Part shown: positions 12,984 to 24,491 of the stretch, piece by piece
Layout: the number at the start of each line of letters is the position of its first letter
Position numbering within the stretch: the stretch's first letter is position 1
Notes under the pieces: generated by a model
The model's input: only the letters and a program-made list of their open reading frames with translations
Databases searched by the model: none
What the model was told of the DNA's origin: nothing
Position numbers and translations under genes: made by a program
Assembly: GCA_014607495.2 (NCBI GenBank)
Contig: CP053170.1
Location: 5,890,001 to 5,954,000 of the forward strand
Length of the DNA: 64,000 nucleotides
DNA from: Carposina sasakii
Lineage: Eukaryota; Arthropoda; Insecta; Lepidoptera; Carposinidae
Reading direction: 5' to 3'

Positions 12984-13160
12984 TTCAAATTCGCAAACGG
13001 TCAAGTGACTGAAAAACCGTAAAAATTGCATTCGGTCAAAATAGCGATTGGTCCATTTTTCGAACTGTCAAGATAGCAATTTGTCCATATCATGAATGGT
13101 CATATTTGCTTTATTTTCTAATGGGTCATTTTCAAAATAATTGCTCATTTCAGAAAAAAA
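12984..13160 (+). repeat. Left inverted terminal region of the large transposon
   Basis: Contains several variants of a ~17-base unit, such as 'gcaaacggtcaag', 'gcattcggtcaa' and 'tagcgattggtcc', then the 33-base block shared with the right end. Clustered units like this are often transposase binding sites. Confidence 0.65.
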
Positions 13161-14458
13161 TCTTGTCCATCATCTTTCCTTAATTTCTACAAAAAAACTG
13201 TAATGGCAATATTAATAAAATACTGAACATTACAAAGAAGCCTTTCTTTATATTGTATTATAATGTCATTGTTGGTAGTTGATACTTCATTTTTTATATA
13301 TTGCGAAATTTTTAAAGCATGTTTCTGGTCTTCCTACAAAAAACGTGTGTCCAACTTCCAGCACTGATATTTTAAACTTGAAAAAACATTAAAAGTATTT
13401 TATTTATTATCAAACAAAATTGGCTATCCTCTCTAATAACACTGTAAAATGTGTGTAGAATCCTTGAAAATTCATTTGACACATTAATTTTAGTTATAAA
13501 TAAAAAATAAAACTGGTCTCAAAATTACTTCATCGATGTTATTTCATTTATGTAACGCATTATTTAGTCGCGAAAAAGGTATTTTGTTAAACTTTAATAC
13601 TGGCAACATTTGCTGTCACTGTCCGAACCTCAGGCGACCAATCACAGGGCAGCAGCCATTTTGTTCTCGGCAAAAAAGTTGGGTGTATGGTGTGCGTCGA
13701 TAAAAAACATTTATCTGGTTTCTTTTTGGTAAATTGGAAAAAATACGCAAGGTAAGTAAATTTAAACTATTTTTAATTGTCAGGAAACTATTATGATAGT
13801 GCTATTCTGTCGCTAATTAGCTGCAACGATCGAGTGAATTATGTTCTGTGATTTGAGGTTAGTTTGTAGAAAAACATGCTTACTTGTTCCTTTATGTCAC
13901 ACTTATGTAACATTTTTTTATGTTACGTTACATAAAATTGGATTAAGACGTGTCCACAGCATGATTTTAAAATATTATATAAATTATAATTAAACCAATA
14001 GTAAAATAAACATGTTTTTCTATGGTCGTATTCAGTGTTTTGAGTGATGCTTGGATAACTTAAAATCCTCAAATTGGCCCTATAATAGCTGACTGTAATT
14101 TACTAATCATTTTATACCTTCGTTTTGGTTTATACTGTACAAGTTGCGCGATCGAGTGTATATTGCGATCTGCAGCTTTGAGTTATTAGTGTAATATATT
14201 TATTTAATATAACCCAAGTATTTTCGTCTAGCATTAACAGGCTCTGACTTATTCTAGCATGACAAGTTTGATACTATTCTCAATGTTCAAAATACTTGTA
14301 TACAATGTGATTTGTTAATGTGATGCAAAATTTAATTTTCACGTTAAATTTTACGACGACGTATGCTTCAAAATAGACTGCTTTTATCGTTAAATATGAT
14401 TTTTTTAATTATTATTTTCTGAGTTATTACATTGTATTTTTTATTCTTTACAGAAAAT
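13161..14458 (+). promoter_or_regulatory. Transposase gene 5' region with UTR intron
   Basis: Upstream of the transposase, 'cgaccaatcacag' (CCAAT box, 13638-13642) precedes 'gcagccattttgttctcgg'. A likely non-coding exon ends at 13751 (cgcaag|gtaagt), and an acceptor ttctttacag sits at 14453, five bases before the ATG. This gives a 702-bp intron in the 5' UTR. The 13170-13600 part is AT-rich and otherwise featureless. Confidence 0.5.
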
Positions 14459-16866
14459 ATGCCTTTGTCTGCGGCAGAGAGGCAAAAACGGTACCGAGAC
14501 CGACTAAAATTGAATAATCCTCAAAAATGGAAAGCACTACAGGAAAAAAATTTAGAAAGAGCTAAAAAATTCTATAAAAAAATTGGGGAGCTATCGGATC
14601 GAGAGAAAGAAAGCAGGCGAAAATATTGGAGGACTTTAAAACAAAATCAGACTATAAACAAGAAGTTATAGAAAAGGGTAAAACTCGAAAAGAATACCAA
14701 AGAATATATCAGAAAAGATATAGAACATTAACCAAAGAAAATAAAAATATGAAGAAAAAAATTGAATTATTAATCAAAGAGAATAAAGCTTTAAAGAAAA
14801 AAATATATAGATACAAAATTTTGCAAAACACAAAAGAAGACGAAGAAAAAGAAAATATGTTTAGCAGAGAGTCATTTTATACTGTGTCAAGCCCAATATC
14901 AAAAACCAACTCATTTGTTGCTAATTTAAACACTACTGAAGAAGAAAAAGAAATTATTAAAAAGGAGTTATTTGAAAAGAATGTGTTAATAGAATCCTTA
15001 AAAATACAATATAATGCAGCAGGAAGTAATGAAAAGAGAAATGTATTAAAAGAAATTGTAAGTAACGACATCGTAAAAGGGTATAAAATGAAAAGTAAAT
15101 TACAGTCTGCTATTGGGATTAAATACCCAATCAGACGTAATGCAAAAAAAGTTAATATTAAACGAAATAACCTAGCAAATAAAATTTATACTTTTTTTAA
15201 CCAAGATGATGTCAGTCGAGCTACTGCAGCTAAGAAAGAAACTAAAACAAAAAATAAAGTTAAAATGCAAAGACGATATTTGCTAGATTCGATGGTAAAT
15301 TTACGGTTAAAATTTGTAAAGGAGACTGGAATTCCAATTTCATACGCCACATTCAGACGTTTCAAGCCATTTTACGTATTGATCCCAAATTTATCAAATC
15401 GAAATACTTGTCTTTGCAAAAGACACAGTAATATAGATTTCAAGTTTACATCCCTAAAAACACTAAAAATTTTTAAGGACGGTGATACTTTGGACACCGT
15501 TATAAAGTCTACAGTGTGTGATTTATACTCCCAAAAGTGCATGTATTCAACATGTGATATTTGCAAAAACAAATCAATCAGATATGACTTACTGAATATA
15601 AAATTGAATGAAAAAGTGTCATGGCTAGAGTGGACGGTCAAAACCATAGAATATGAAAAGAACAATGAAAAAAAATCAACCAAAAAAACAATTAAACAAA
15701 TAATATCAGGTATGTTAGAATCTCTATTATCAAATTTTGACACGGAATTAAGAGGCTTTAAAATTCATATTTACAACATTTCACATCAATACAAAATTTA
15801 TAAATCATTGAAGGAGAATTTACAAAGAAATGAAATTATGCTACATTGTGACTTCTCAGAAAATTATAATTGCAAATTTCATAATGAAATACAAGCAGTA
15901 CATTTTGGAGCATCACATTCACAAATCACCTTGCACACAAGCATTATATATAATGATGAAACTGATCCCGAATCATTTTGTACATTTTCCAACTGCAACA
16001 AACACACACCGGAATCGATCTGGGCTCACTTGGAGCCCCTGATGCGTGACATTAAACATAGATTTCCTTTGAAAGACACTATACATTTCTTCTCAGATGG
16101 TCCGTCAAGTCAATACAGGCAAAAGAAGAACTTTGCCCTTCTTACCAAAATGATAGAATCTTATGGTTTTATTTTTGCAACCTGGAATTTTTTTGAAGCG
16201 GCCCATGGGAAGGGTGCAGCGGATGGGGTTGGGGGAGTAGTAAAAAGATTGTTAGATAAACAAATATCATACGGACATGATATACCTGATGCTGAAACTG
16301 CGATTCAATTACTTGAACACAATACTGCTACCACTGTAAAATTATTTCTTATTGATCAGGAGGACATTTTGAGAATAGAAAATCAAATTGAGGGTTGTAA
16401 ATTTGTGGCCGTTCCAAATACGCAAAAAATACACCAAGTAATACCAAACGAAGATAATATAATTCAATATCGAATTTTAAGCTGCTTTTGTTTAAAGCCC
16501 AATATTTGCCAATGTTATGCCATAAAAAGTCACAAATTAATTACTGATCATGTTAAACGTTCAAGAGCAAAACGACTTGTTATAGAATCTACATCTGAAA
16601 GTGAATCTGAGCAAGAAGACCTAGAGATGTTAGTAACCAATAAAGTTTTACCTAATTCTGATGATGTCGAACCTATAGGAGAAACTAATCATTATCATGT
16701 CAGTAATGCATCTACTTCAAATGTTACTATTTTATCTGATATTAAAGTAAATTTTAAACCTAAGGATCTAGCAAAGATGGTTAAAAAGCCATCAAAATAT
16801 TATAATGTTTCTACGGTTGATTTGAAGAGAAATTTCTGGGATCTTTTTAGTAGCGATAGTGAATAA
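14459..16866 (+). CDS. DDE transposase in two overlapping frames (-1 shift)
   Basis: The first frame (ATG 14459, MPLSAAERQKRYRDRLKLNN) ends at 14671. The second runs 14626-16866 (746 codons), -1 relative to the first. Together they make one protein: a basic N-terminal domain, a Lys/Glu-rich coiled coil, a Cys-rich segment (TCLCKRH; CMYSTCDIC), and a catalytic core. The core has HCDFSENY (D409 of ORF2), FFSDGPSSQYR (D491) and NFFEAAHGKGAADGVGG (E524), a D-81-D-32-E layout. The C-terminus is acidic and Ser-rich. I have seen this core in uncharacterised insect and cnidarian transposon proteins, but cannot name the superfamily with certainty; Sola is one possibility. The frames overlap at tttaaaa (14635-14641), in the right phase for -1 slippage. 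A one-base loss is the simpler explanation. Confidence 0.75.
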
Positions 16867-17270
16867 TATGTATAGTTATATAAGGTCTACCTATTCATAC
16901 ACGAAATATTTTAAGGGTATCATCTAACGGTTTTTAACTGTTAGACGGTTATAACGAAGCCATTTCAAAAGTTTTTTTTCTAATTTTATTAAATATATTT
17001 ACATTAAATAATTTAAAATTACTTGAGCTACAAAATAAATACTGGTTTCTTATTTTTTGACCTTTAACATTCAGAACGTTTATTTATTTACTTTCATTTA
17101 AGGGGTTTTCATTAAAGGTTTTATGCAAAATATATAAAAAAAAATTGAATTATAATAATTTCGTAAAAAGAAAAACACTTAAAATATTTTTTTTTGTTGT
17201 TTTGTATCTTTAGATACGACTTAAGAAGCTACTGTTAAAATATTTCATGTATGAATAGGCAGACATTATA
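16867..17270. repeat. 3' flank with ~30-bp inverted repeat
   Basis: 'gtctacctattcatacacga' (about 16890) recurs inverted as 'tgtatgaataggcagac' (about 17247-17263), framing about 375 bp of AT-rich DNA. 'ttatata' flanks both sides. It is either a small MITE after the transposase stop or part of the terminal structure of the large element. It abuts the mariner-type element. Confidence 0.5.
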
Positions 17271-17279
17271 TACAGGGTG

Positions 17280-19477
17280 TTTGTGACATCCAGGCAAATA
17301 TTGATAGGATGATATCAGACCATGATTCTGAGATGAAAACCACTGAAAATTTTCTCAGGAAAATTCCTGAAATTTTCCGTTTTTTTTTTTCATTTTTCCG
17401 TGTCAGAATGGTACATTCTATGGTAATATACCCGATAATACCTAAAATAACTAAAACAAGCACGTAATACAGAAAAAAGTAATGCAAAATAATAAAATTA
17501 TTATGAAACGTCGTTATCGTACGATAATCAAATTACATGGTACGGGGGCGTCAGCTGTTTGGAACAAGAGATACCTAGGTAGCGCGCATGTACGAGGCAT
17601 GCCGTCGGCACGTGTAGAGAGCGAGACAAATGCTGTATGCGCTATCTGTCTCGTCGCCGGCAGGCGGCGCGCGGCCGGCGTGCGGTCTATCAAACGAGGG
17701 AAATCCCCCGCGCACAAAGGCAAACCGCCTAGCGCCTGTATAAAGTATCCCTACACACTAGTCGGTCACTACACATGATGGATTACGTACTTTCAGTACA
17801 TACCTTTAATAATAAAATGCTTTCTTTAGTACTTTACCCTACTACATATCACTTTTTTCTCTTTATTCATACTTTGATTTATTGTTTTCACTGCATGATT
17901 GAGTAACATGAACAAGATATTAAAAATCTCAGTACCTGAACATGGCTTGCATGTTATAAAACAAGTAGCAAGGGTTGGCTGATGAGATGAAATCATATCA
18001 TAATTCATAACCTAGACCCTGCCTGTCTTCTAAAAAAATAGGCAGACCATTACGGACAGTTTGTAGCATTTATCGTTTATTAATTTATGTTTAAGTCTTA
18101 GCGAATCTTTTTAGCTAGATGATCGACCGACGCACGACACGCGATTTGCAAACTTGGCTTGGTGGAGTTGTAGTGTGTATAACCACCTTTATTCTAGTAT
18201 ATTACCGTTTTATACAATTTTATTCCGGTGGGCGAATTCGGAACTAAAATATTTTGTATGCAGATACACAGATAATGTCGTCATACACCGAGCAACTAGC
18301 GCCACCGTTCAAAATAACTATGTTTGCAAAACTCGCAGTGTACTAGTAGGGTAGAGTGGAGGTGGTAGAAAAGGTACGTAATAGTGTTGGGATTTGGGAT
18401 GTATTATTTCAACTAATTAAAATCGATATCGAATCTAATTAAAGCAGTTTTATTAGTCCCTCCGTTCGTATCTTTCAAATGCAAACAATGCAGTTGAAAT
18501 AAAGAGTAGGTAAATGATACGTTTTTTTATCTACCTATCAGTAGGTACTTACAACTGAAATAATGGATAGATTAGGTAGGTCATTCATTACATTAACTTA
18601 AAAAACCTAGTTTGTAAATTTGCTAATCGCAAAATAGTCATAATCGTAATTTGGACGCTTTGGAACTTTTAATACCTACTTACGCCAGTAGCTACTATTA
18701 AATCTGTGCTCCTAGTTTGAATGACCGTAGGCAGTAAAACGAACAACAAATCTATTGTGCACTTTTTAACTATCTTATCTACAGCTATTTCTTATAATCA
18801 AAAACTGCCGGTAATAAAATAAGTAAGCAGGGTAGTTTCGATGTTTATTTAATGGGTCATGCATATGGACCTACCTACACATGAAATTTTTTGTCATACT
18901 GACAGTTACTAGTCGATTAGAAGACAGGGGTAACTTGAAGTCTGTGTAATTTATTGTCTGTTTGACTAGAAATTATCGAAATGTAATTCTCAATTTAATA
19001 AATAAGTACATACATGAGCCCAACCCGTACCTTATAACTTAATAGTACGCTTACCTACTTACTTTAAATGCGATATGTATTAATAAGCTTAGGTTTATTT
19101 AATTTAATCATCATGTTAGCCGAAAATCATACTCTGCTGTACTGCTAGGCTTTACTACCTACCAGGAAGGCCACCACTCGATGATGGTTGCTTTTTATTG
19201 AAAAATAGGTAAGTACATTATGATCCTAGGTATCTAATGATTTAGAAAGAACTGAACTGAAATACGACCTACCTATGTGCACTCATTATACAACGATTTT
19301 TTGTTTGGATCGATAATAGTGAAACAAGTGTACAACACTATTGGTTTGCAAATTTCAATTTTTCGGGAGTTTCGTTTTTTTTCTCGCCCAGTTCGCTGCA
19401 GTCCTAGATCATAGAAAGTCGTTTGGATATCGTTGCGCGTAACATAGGACATTTCGTGTGTTTTATGGGATATTTTT
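17280..19477. other. Unexplained 2.2-kb left arm of the mariner-type element
   Basis: Mostly AT-rich. It includes a GC-rich block at 17560-17740 with 'tataaagtatccc' at its end, which could be a promoter. A copy of a ~100-bp repeat seen also near 27.3, 36.35 and 52.5 kb lies at about 18230-18330. I see no gene. Confidence 0.4.
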
Positions 19478-20576
19478 GTGAGTGTATTGTGTGTTTGTGT
19501 GATACGGATAATGAGTGTGTTTAGTGCACGTGAGTACGGGCAGATGCTCATGTGTTTGGGCGAAGCCCGAGGAAATGCCTCGCTTGCCTTGAGGATGTAC
19601 AGGGAGCGTTATCCCAACGCTAGGCACCCAGCAAACGGCCGTATTATAACCGCAGCGTATCAAAGGGTGCTAGATAATCGGCCAATTGTACCGACACAAG
19701 AAGGGGCTGGACGACCAGTTGCTCTGCGTACCGAAGAACGAGTTTTAGCTGTGGTTCGCCGTAATCCACGTCTGGGTACGCGCACCGCTGCGAAATTGAT
19801 TCAGCGGCATCATGGAGCTCGTACGTCGCACTGGACTGTGCATAAAGTGCTGCGTAGAGATCGGCAGCGCCCATACTGCATCCACAAGGTGCAGGCTTTG
19901 GTGCCGGGAGACGCAAGTCGCCGGGTGGCGTATTGTCGTTGGCTCATTAGCCAGGAACGCGTAAATGCTGGCTTCATATCCAGAGTAATCTGGACTGATG
20001 AATCCACATTTACGCGTAACGGCATGTGGAACCGGCGCAATGCCCATCTGTGGTCACATGGTAACCCGAATGCCATCCAGCAGACGGGGCACCAGACTCG
20101 GTGGTCCTTAAATGTGTGGGCTGGTGTGTACCATAACCAAATCCTCGGGCCGGTATTTTTGCCGGCACGTATGAACGGCACCAGTTATTTGGAATTTCTA
20201 CAACAAGAGCTAGGACGCGAGGTGGAAATTCTCCGCGCTGAGCTTGATGTTGACGACGACGTCCCTCTTGCCCGAATGCCGAGGATTTGGTTCCAGCATG
20301 ATGGAGCTCCTCCACATGTGGTACTCACCGTACGCCAGCACCTGGACGCGATCTTTCCGGGCCGGTGGATTGGACGCTACGGTCCCCATTTGTGGCCACC
20401 GCGCTCGCCTGATTTGACCCCGTTGGATTTTTTCCTATGGGGTTACATCAAAGAGCGCGTGTACGTCACAGAGTGTGATAGACGAGACGTCATGGAGCTA
20501 CGAATCAGAGCCGCGTTTATCGAACTAAATGCCGCGATAGCCGAAGACCAAACACTGATGCCTCGTCTGCATGCCG

Positions 20577-20936
20577 CACGGTGGGCTGAAAAACGGCTTT
20601 CATAGACATAGGAATCAAAAGTGGCAAATACCGAATTTCTAATCGAATATCGCTTCTACTAGTTATTATCATATACTCAAATGATACTCGCATCAATCTG
20701 CACAAAAACAAAGGACTTATAATTTTTTTACGAAAAATTTGTATGAAGCTAGAATAAAAATTTAATTATCTCTTAAACGGCAAGGAAAACCGTAATATCC
20801 TTACAGGTAGTGTTAGTACTAATTATTTATGATTTTTTGACGTACTACAAATAACGGTTATCACTGCCGATTTTTTTTAAAAAATCATCAAAATATTTTT
20901 ATTTATTTTTACATATGAAACGGTTCCCTTTATTGT
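20577..20936 (+). repeat. Left TIR of the Transib-like element
   Basis: About 360 bp, nearly identical in inverted orientation to 24130-24491. The terminal bases CACGGTG resemble the vertebrate RSS heptamer. Similarity fades near 20937. Confidence 0.85.
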
Positions 20937-21207
20937 CTAACTTAAGAAAATCGATATTATGAATGTGGTTAACTCAAATGATATGAATTTATAGGTATAA
21001 AACAAGAAAAATATAAAAAAATGCTGTTTATTTTAAGTTACAAAAATGTTCTTAATTATACAAAATATTCAATTAAATTATAATTGAACCAAATAGTACA
21101 GTAATCTTACATAATTAATAAAAAAAATTGAAAAATGAGAGTGATGAAAATTCGTATTTTTTTTTACATTAGAAAGAAAGAAAGAAAAGAAGTATATTTT
21201 TCTTATA

Positions 21208-23340
21208 TTACGAATTTTCATCATTCTCGTTGTCGGATTCCAATTCTGAGTCAGAATCCAAGTTAGTTACATCTAAAAACTCGAACTCAGTTTCCTGAAA
21301 CTGGATTAAGTCGAGAGTTTCACCAAAAAAGCTTAGTTTTCTCTTACTATCTAGCTTAGGCCTTTGTGCACTTAATAAGGGATCAGAGGAAATGACAAGC
21401 ATATTTAAAATATCTTGATTTGAATCTTGCCTGCTTCTTTTTCGCGAATGATTTTCCCGGAACCTCCTAAAATCTTTATTTCGCGACTCTGAGGCTTCTT
21501 CAGAGAGAGCCCCAATGGGCACAATGTCATTTTTCTCAATGATGTCAGCCCCGTGTATTAACAATTTATGTACGGTTGCCGACATGTAGTACCAATCGTA
21601 TAATTCTACGTACTTTTCTGCCGTTTTGCGGGAAAAATCTTTGAACTTGTTCACATCGATTTTCTCGCCAGATGTTATTGCTTGCAAAATCACAGCAAAT
21701 CTTTTTATGAGCTCCTCATCCAACCCGGTAATAGCTGCAGTTGTATTTGGAAACTCGAAAAACTTTCGTGCGGTATTGCCATCATTGGTGGTTCCCGAGC
21801 CCTGTTTTACTATATCAATCAACAGATTGAGCTCATCTTTAAATTTGTCCTGAATGTGTTTTTTTCTTGTCTGCAACATTTCTTTGTGCTCATTACTTCT
21901 CGCTGCCCACTGTTTGAAGTCAAGCCTGTACGCAATATGTAACAGACATTCCATGCAATTTATACGGGCGTGTAAGGATGACAAACCAAATTCATATACG
22001 TCAGAACACACAGTCTTCGAAGTTACAACATCTAATCGGTTCATTTCTGTTGGTTTTGCTAAGCACAGGTAGCACGATGCGTTTGATCTGGCTTCAGAAA
22101 GGTACGTGCAGACTTTAGCGTCGATCATTGTCATCATTAGATGATGAGTCACCCTGTTATTATTACTGCTCTCTGTGGGGATAAGATCCTTAATTTCATC
22201 ATCCATTTGTCTTTTGTGATCAATTACAACTGCTTCACTCTCTTTTACAAAAGTAAACTGGACTGGACGACAATACAAAGCTGAGCATGGTTTTGGGTTC
22301 GTCCATAAAGTATTATCTCCATCTGTCAGTTTTAGTGGGACCAAAGAGGTCATAAAAATGCTGGAATCATCCTGCTCGCCCTCCATTTTCTGCTTGTACC
22401 GGCTTTGGTTGGAGGCACCATCAAATCCCCACTTGGATATCAGCTTTAGCTGCTTATTTTGCACATCGTCAGAAAGACTTTGAAGAATCCTCGTCACTGT
22501 GATGTCCAGTAAAGCTTGAAGTGTAATTCGAGCCGATGAATCCGTAACTGACACTGATTGATTCGGAGGGTAGCAACTAAGCTTAGTTTGTTGCACTTTG
22601 TAGTAAGATGGATATATATCATTAGCACCTTCGCGAATGGCAGCCTCTCGCAATGTAATATATTGCCACTTTGATAGTTTTAGTGAAAGAAGCAATCCAA
22701 GCGCTTTCTCTGCTGTAAAAACCACTTTTTTCACTGGTTTTTTAAGCGTCTCACTAATTGTAGCCGCTGCTTCAGGATTTTTCATCATATATTCGATCAC
22801 TGAAGCGATATCTCCATGCCCTTCTTCTTTTAAACGTGCTGCAGCTGCATAGGCCAATTCACTGGAATCTTCGCTTGTATGGTCATCAGATCTTCTCTTT
22901 TTCTGTTTGTTTCCTAGATCTTCAAAGGGTTTTCGGGACCTTTTTGTCATTGTCCCAACAGACGATGATGTTACTGCACTAACGGACGATGACGTCGACG
23001 GTTCTTGAGAGATGGTGTGTATATCATCAATAGTTTCTCGATTAACCAAAGTTTGCACACAACTTGGCCAATCAATATTTGCTTGCAGCCAATTTCCGTA
23101 CAGTCTTCTGAAATTATCAAGGAATCTGCTGGATTTCTGCCACCTCTGTAAAGCAGCTCGCGTAAACCTTCGACAAAATTCTTTAACAGTTACTTGATCT
23201 TCGACAGAAAGGCAATCGCCTATGCGGGATACAAGTGCACCAAACAATACTTCATGATTAAATGAAGTAGTCTCACTTTTTAGAAGAACAAACAAGTCTA
23301 AATTGGTGATTAAACTTTCCATTATTTGATTTAAAATCAC
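21208..23340 (-). CDS. Transib/RAG1-like transposase, 710 aa
   Basis: DDE recombinase predicted to cut and paste the surrounding element. The reading frame is uninterrupted. The RAG1-like core is visible: KWGFDGASNQSRYKQK (D307), MTMIDAKVCTYL (D407), a CYLC zinc-type pair (423-426), NDGNTARKFFEF, and the C-terminal Glu region GALSEEASESRNKDFRRFRE (E614/E615 and E618), which parallels the SEGNESGNKLFRRFR region of RAG1. Residues 110-165 form a Ser/Lys-rich linker; the C-terminus (685-710) is acidic. ATG at 23340 is used; ATG at 23322 is also possible. It is the only gene of the element; no RAG2-like gene is present. Confidence 0.85.
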   Translation of the reverse strand: MILNQIMESLITNLDLFVLLKSETTSFNHEVLFGALVSRIGDCLSVEDQVTVKEFCRRFTRAALQRWQKSSRFLDNFRRLYGNWLQANIDWPSCVQTLVNRETIDDIHTISQEPSTSSSVSAVTSSSVGTMTKRSRKPFEDLGNKQKKRRSDDHTSEDSSELAYAAAARLKEEGHGDIASVIEYMMKNPEAAATISETLKKPVKKVVFTAEKALGLLLSLKLSKWQYITLREAAIREGANDIYPSYYKVQQTKLSCYPPNQSVSVTDSSARITLQALLDITVTRILQSLSDDVQNKQLKLISKWGFDGASNQSRYKQKMEGEQDDSSIFMTSLVPLKLTDGDNTLWTNPKPCSALYCRPVQFTFVKESEAVVIDHKRQMDDEIKDLIPTESSNNNRVTHHLMMTMIDAKVCTYLSEARSNASCYLCLAKPTEMNRLDVVTSKTVCSDVYEFGLSSLHARINCMECLLHIAYRLDFKQWAARSNEHKEMLQTRKKHIQDKFKDELNLLIDIVKQGSGTTNDGNTARKFFEFPNTTAAITGLDEELIKRFAVILQAITSGEKIDVNKFKDFSRKTAEKYVELYDWYYMSATVHKLLIHGADIIEKNDIVPIGALSEEASESRNKDFRRFRENHSRKRSRQDSNQDILNMLVISSDPLLSAQRPKLDSKRKLSFFGETLDLIQFQETEFEFLDVTNLDSDSELESDNENDENS

Positions 23341-23748
23341 AGAGCAAATATTATTTAGTGTTAACAGTTACACGGATGTGAACAATTTAAATTAAAAGCA
23401 AAAGTTTAGTCCTTTTATAGCAAAAAATCGATAATTAGTTAACTACCCCCATTAGACTTTTCAAAGAAGTACTAAAGAAAACTTATAGTCGACAATATAA
23501 CACATTAGCACAACTAATTACCACATTAGCTAATCAGAAAAAAGTGATGCAGTCCAAAGATTGCATTGTTGCGCGATATTGCTAATTATTTAATCACCTA
23601 TTTAGTCTCTTCAGAAGCCTAAATTATTAGAATTACTTAATCACTTACCTAGTTACAATGAAACTAAACAATTACTTAACAATTCTTTATGGTATTTTTA
23701 ATGTATCTAAAATTGAAAACTTATTTTGGTTGATCAATATCCCACTGA

Positions 23749-24004
23749 GGCCGTGTGGTGTCCGGCAGAATAGAATAGCACCAACCCTCCATACACAGGG
23801 GCGTAAAAGGCGACTAATACGCTTGTATTAGTCGCCGTTTAGCCTGAGCCTCAATAGACCAGAAAATGGGCAGCAGCATTTTCATTATACTATGGTCTTT
23901 TACATCGATCTCCAACCTGCCTGCCAAGCGTGGAGATTATGGCAACATTCTCCCACGGGAGAGGCTCAGGTCCAGCAGTGGACTGTTATGGGCTGATGAT
24001 GATG
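23749..24004 (+). mobile_element. 256-bp SINE-like retroposon in the Transib element
   Basis: Flanked by aatatcccactga at 23736-23748 and 24005-24017. Starts 'ggccgtgtggtgtccggcag' and ends 'ccagcagtggactgttatgg' plus gatgatgatga. The same family, also 256 bp, is at 46595-46850. The tail resembles that of the RTE-type LINE fragment at 3476-3745. Confidence 0.85.
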
Positions 24005-24129
24005 AATATCCCACTGAAAATAGATGTCTAAGTGCGGAAGTACAATAAACTTTTGCCTACCCTTTTGGAAGTAGACAGGGGATGCTAATTTTATATTTTG
24101 CGTTGTTAAAATTCTGTGTTTCTCAACTT

Positions 24130-24491
24130 AAACACGAAAAGGAACCGTTTCGTATGTAAAAATAAATAAAAATATTTTGATGATTTTTAAAAAAAAATCG
24201 GCAGTGATAACCGTTATTTGTAGTACGTCAAAAAATCATAAATAATTAGTACTAAAACTACCTGTAAGGATATTACGGTTTTCCTTGCCGTTTAAGAGAT
24301 AATTAAATTTTTATTCTAGCTTCATACAAATTTTTCGTAAAAAAATTATAAGTCCTTTGTTTTTGTGCAGATTGATGCGAGTATCATTTGAGTATATGAT
24401 AATAACTAGTAGAAGCGATATTCGATTAGAAATTCGGTATTTGCCACTTTTGATTCCTATGTCTATGAAAGCCGTTTTTCAGCCCACCGTG
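24130..24491 (-). repeat. Right TIR of the Transib-like element
   Basis: Inverted copy of 20577-20936, ending agcccaccgtg and followed by the tgccg duplication. Confidence 0.85.

Larger units (their letters stand above)
20577..24491 (-). mobile_element. Transib/RAG1-like transposon, apparently complete (3.9 kb)
   Basis: Begins cacggtgggctgaaaaacgg and ends with its exact complement. The inverted arms extend about 360 bp (20577-20936 and 24130-24491). The flanks carry a 5-bp duplication, tgccg (20572-20576 and 24492-24496). A 5-bp GC-rich duplication and a CAC-GTG terminal heptamer are the hallmarks of Transib, the superfamily related to RAG1. It encodes one long RAG1-like transposase on the minus strand and carries a later 256-bp retroposon. 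Confidence 0.9.

Noticed and set aside
19644..20315. Minus-strand ORFs across the mariner-type transposase
   Set aside because: Shadows of the conserved + strand transposase.
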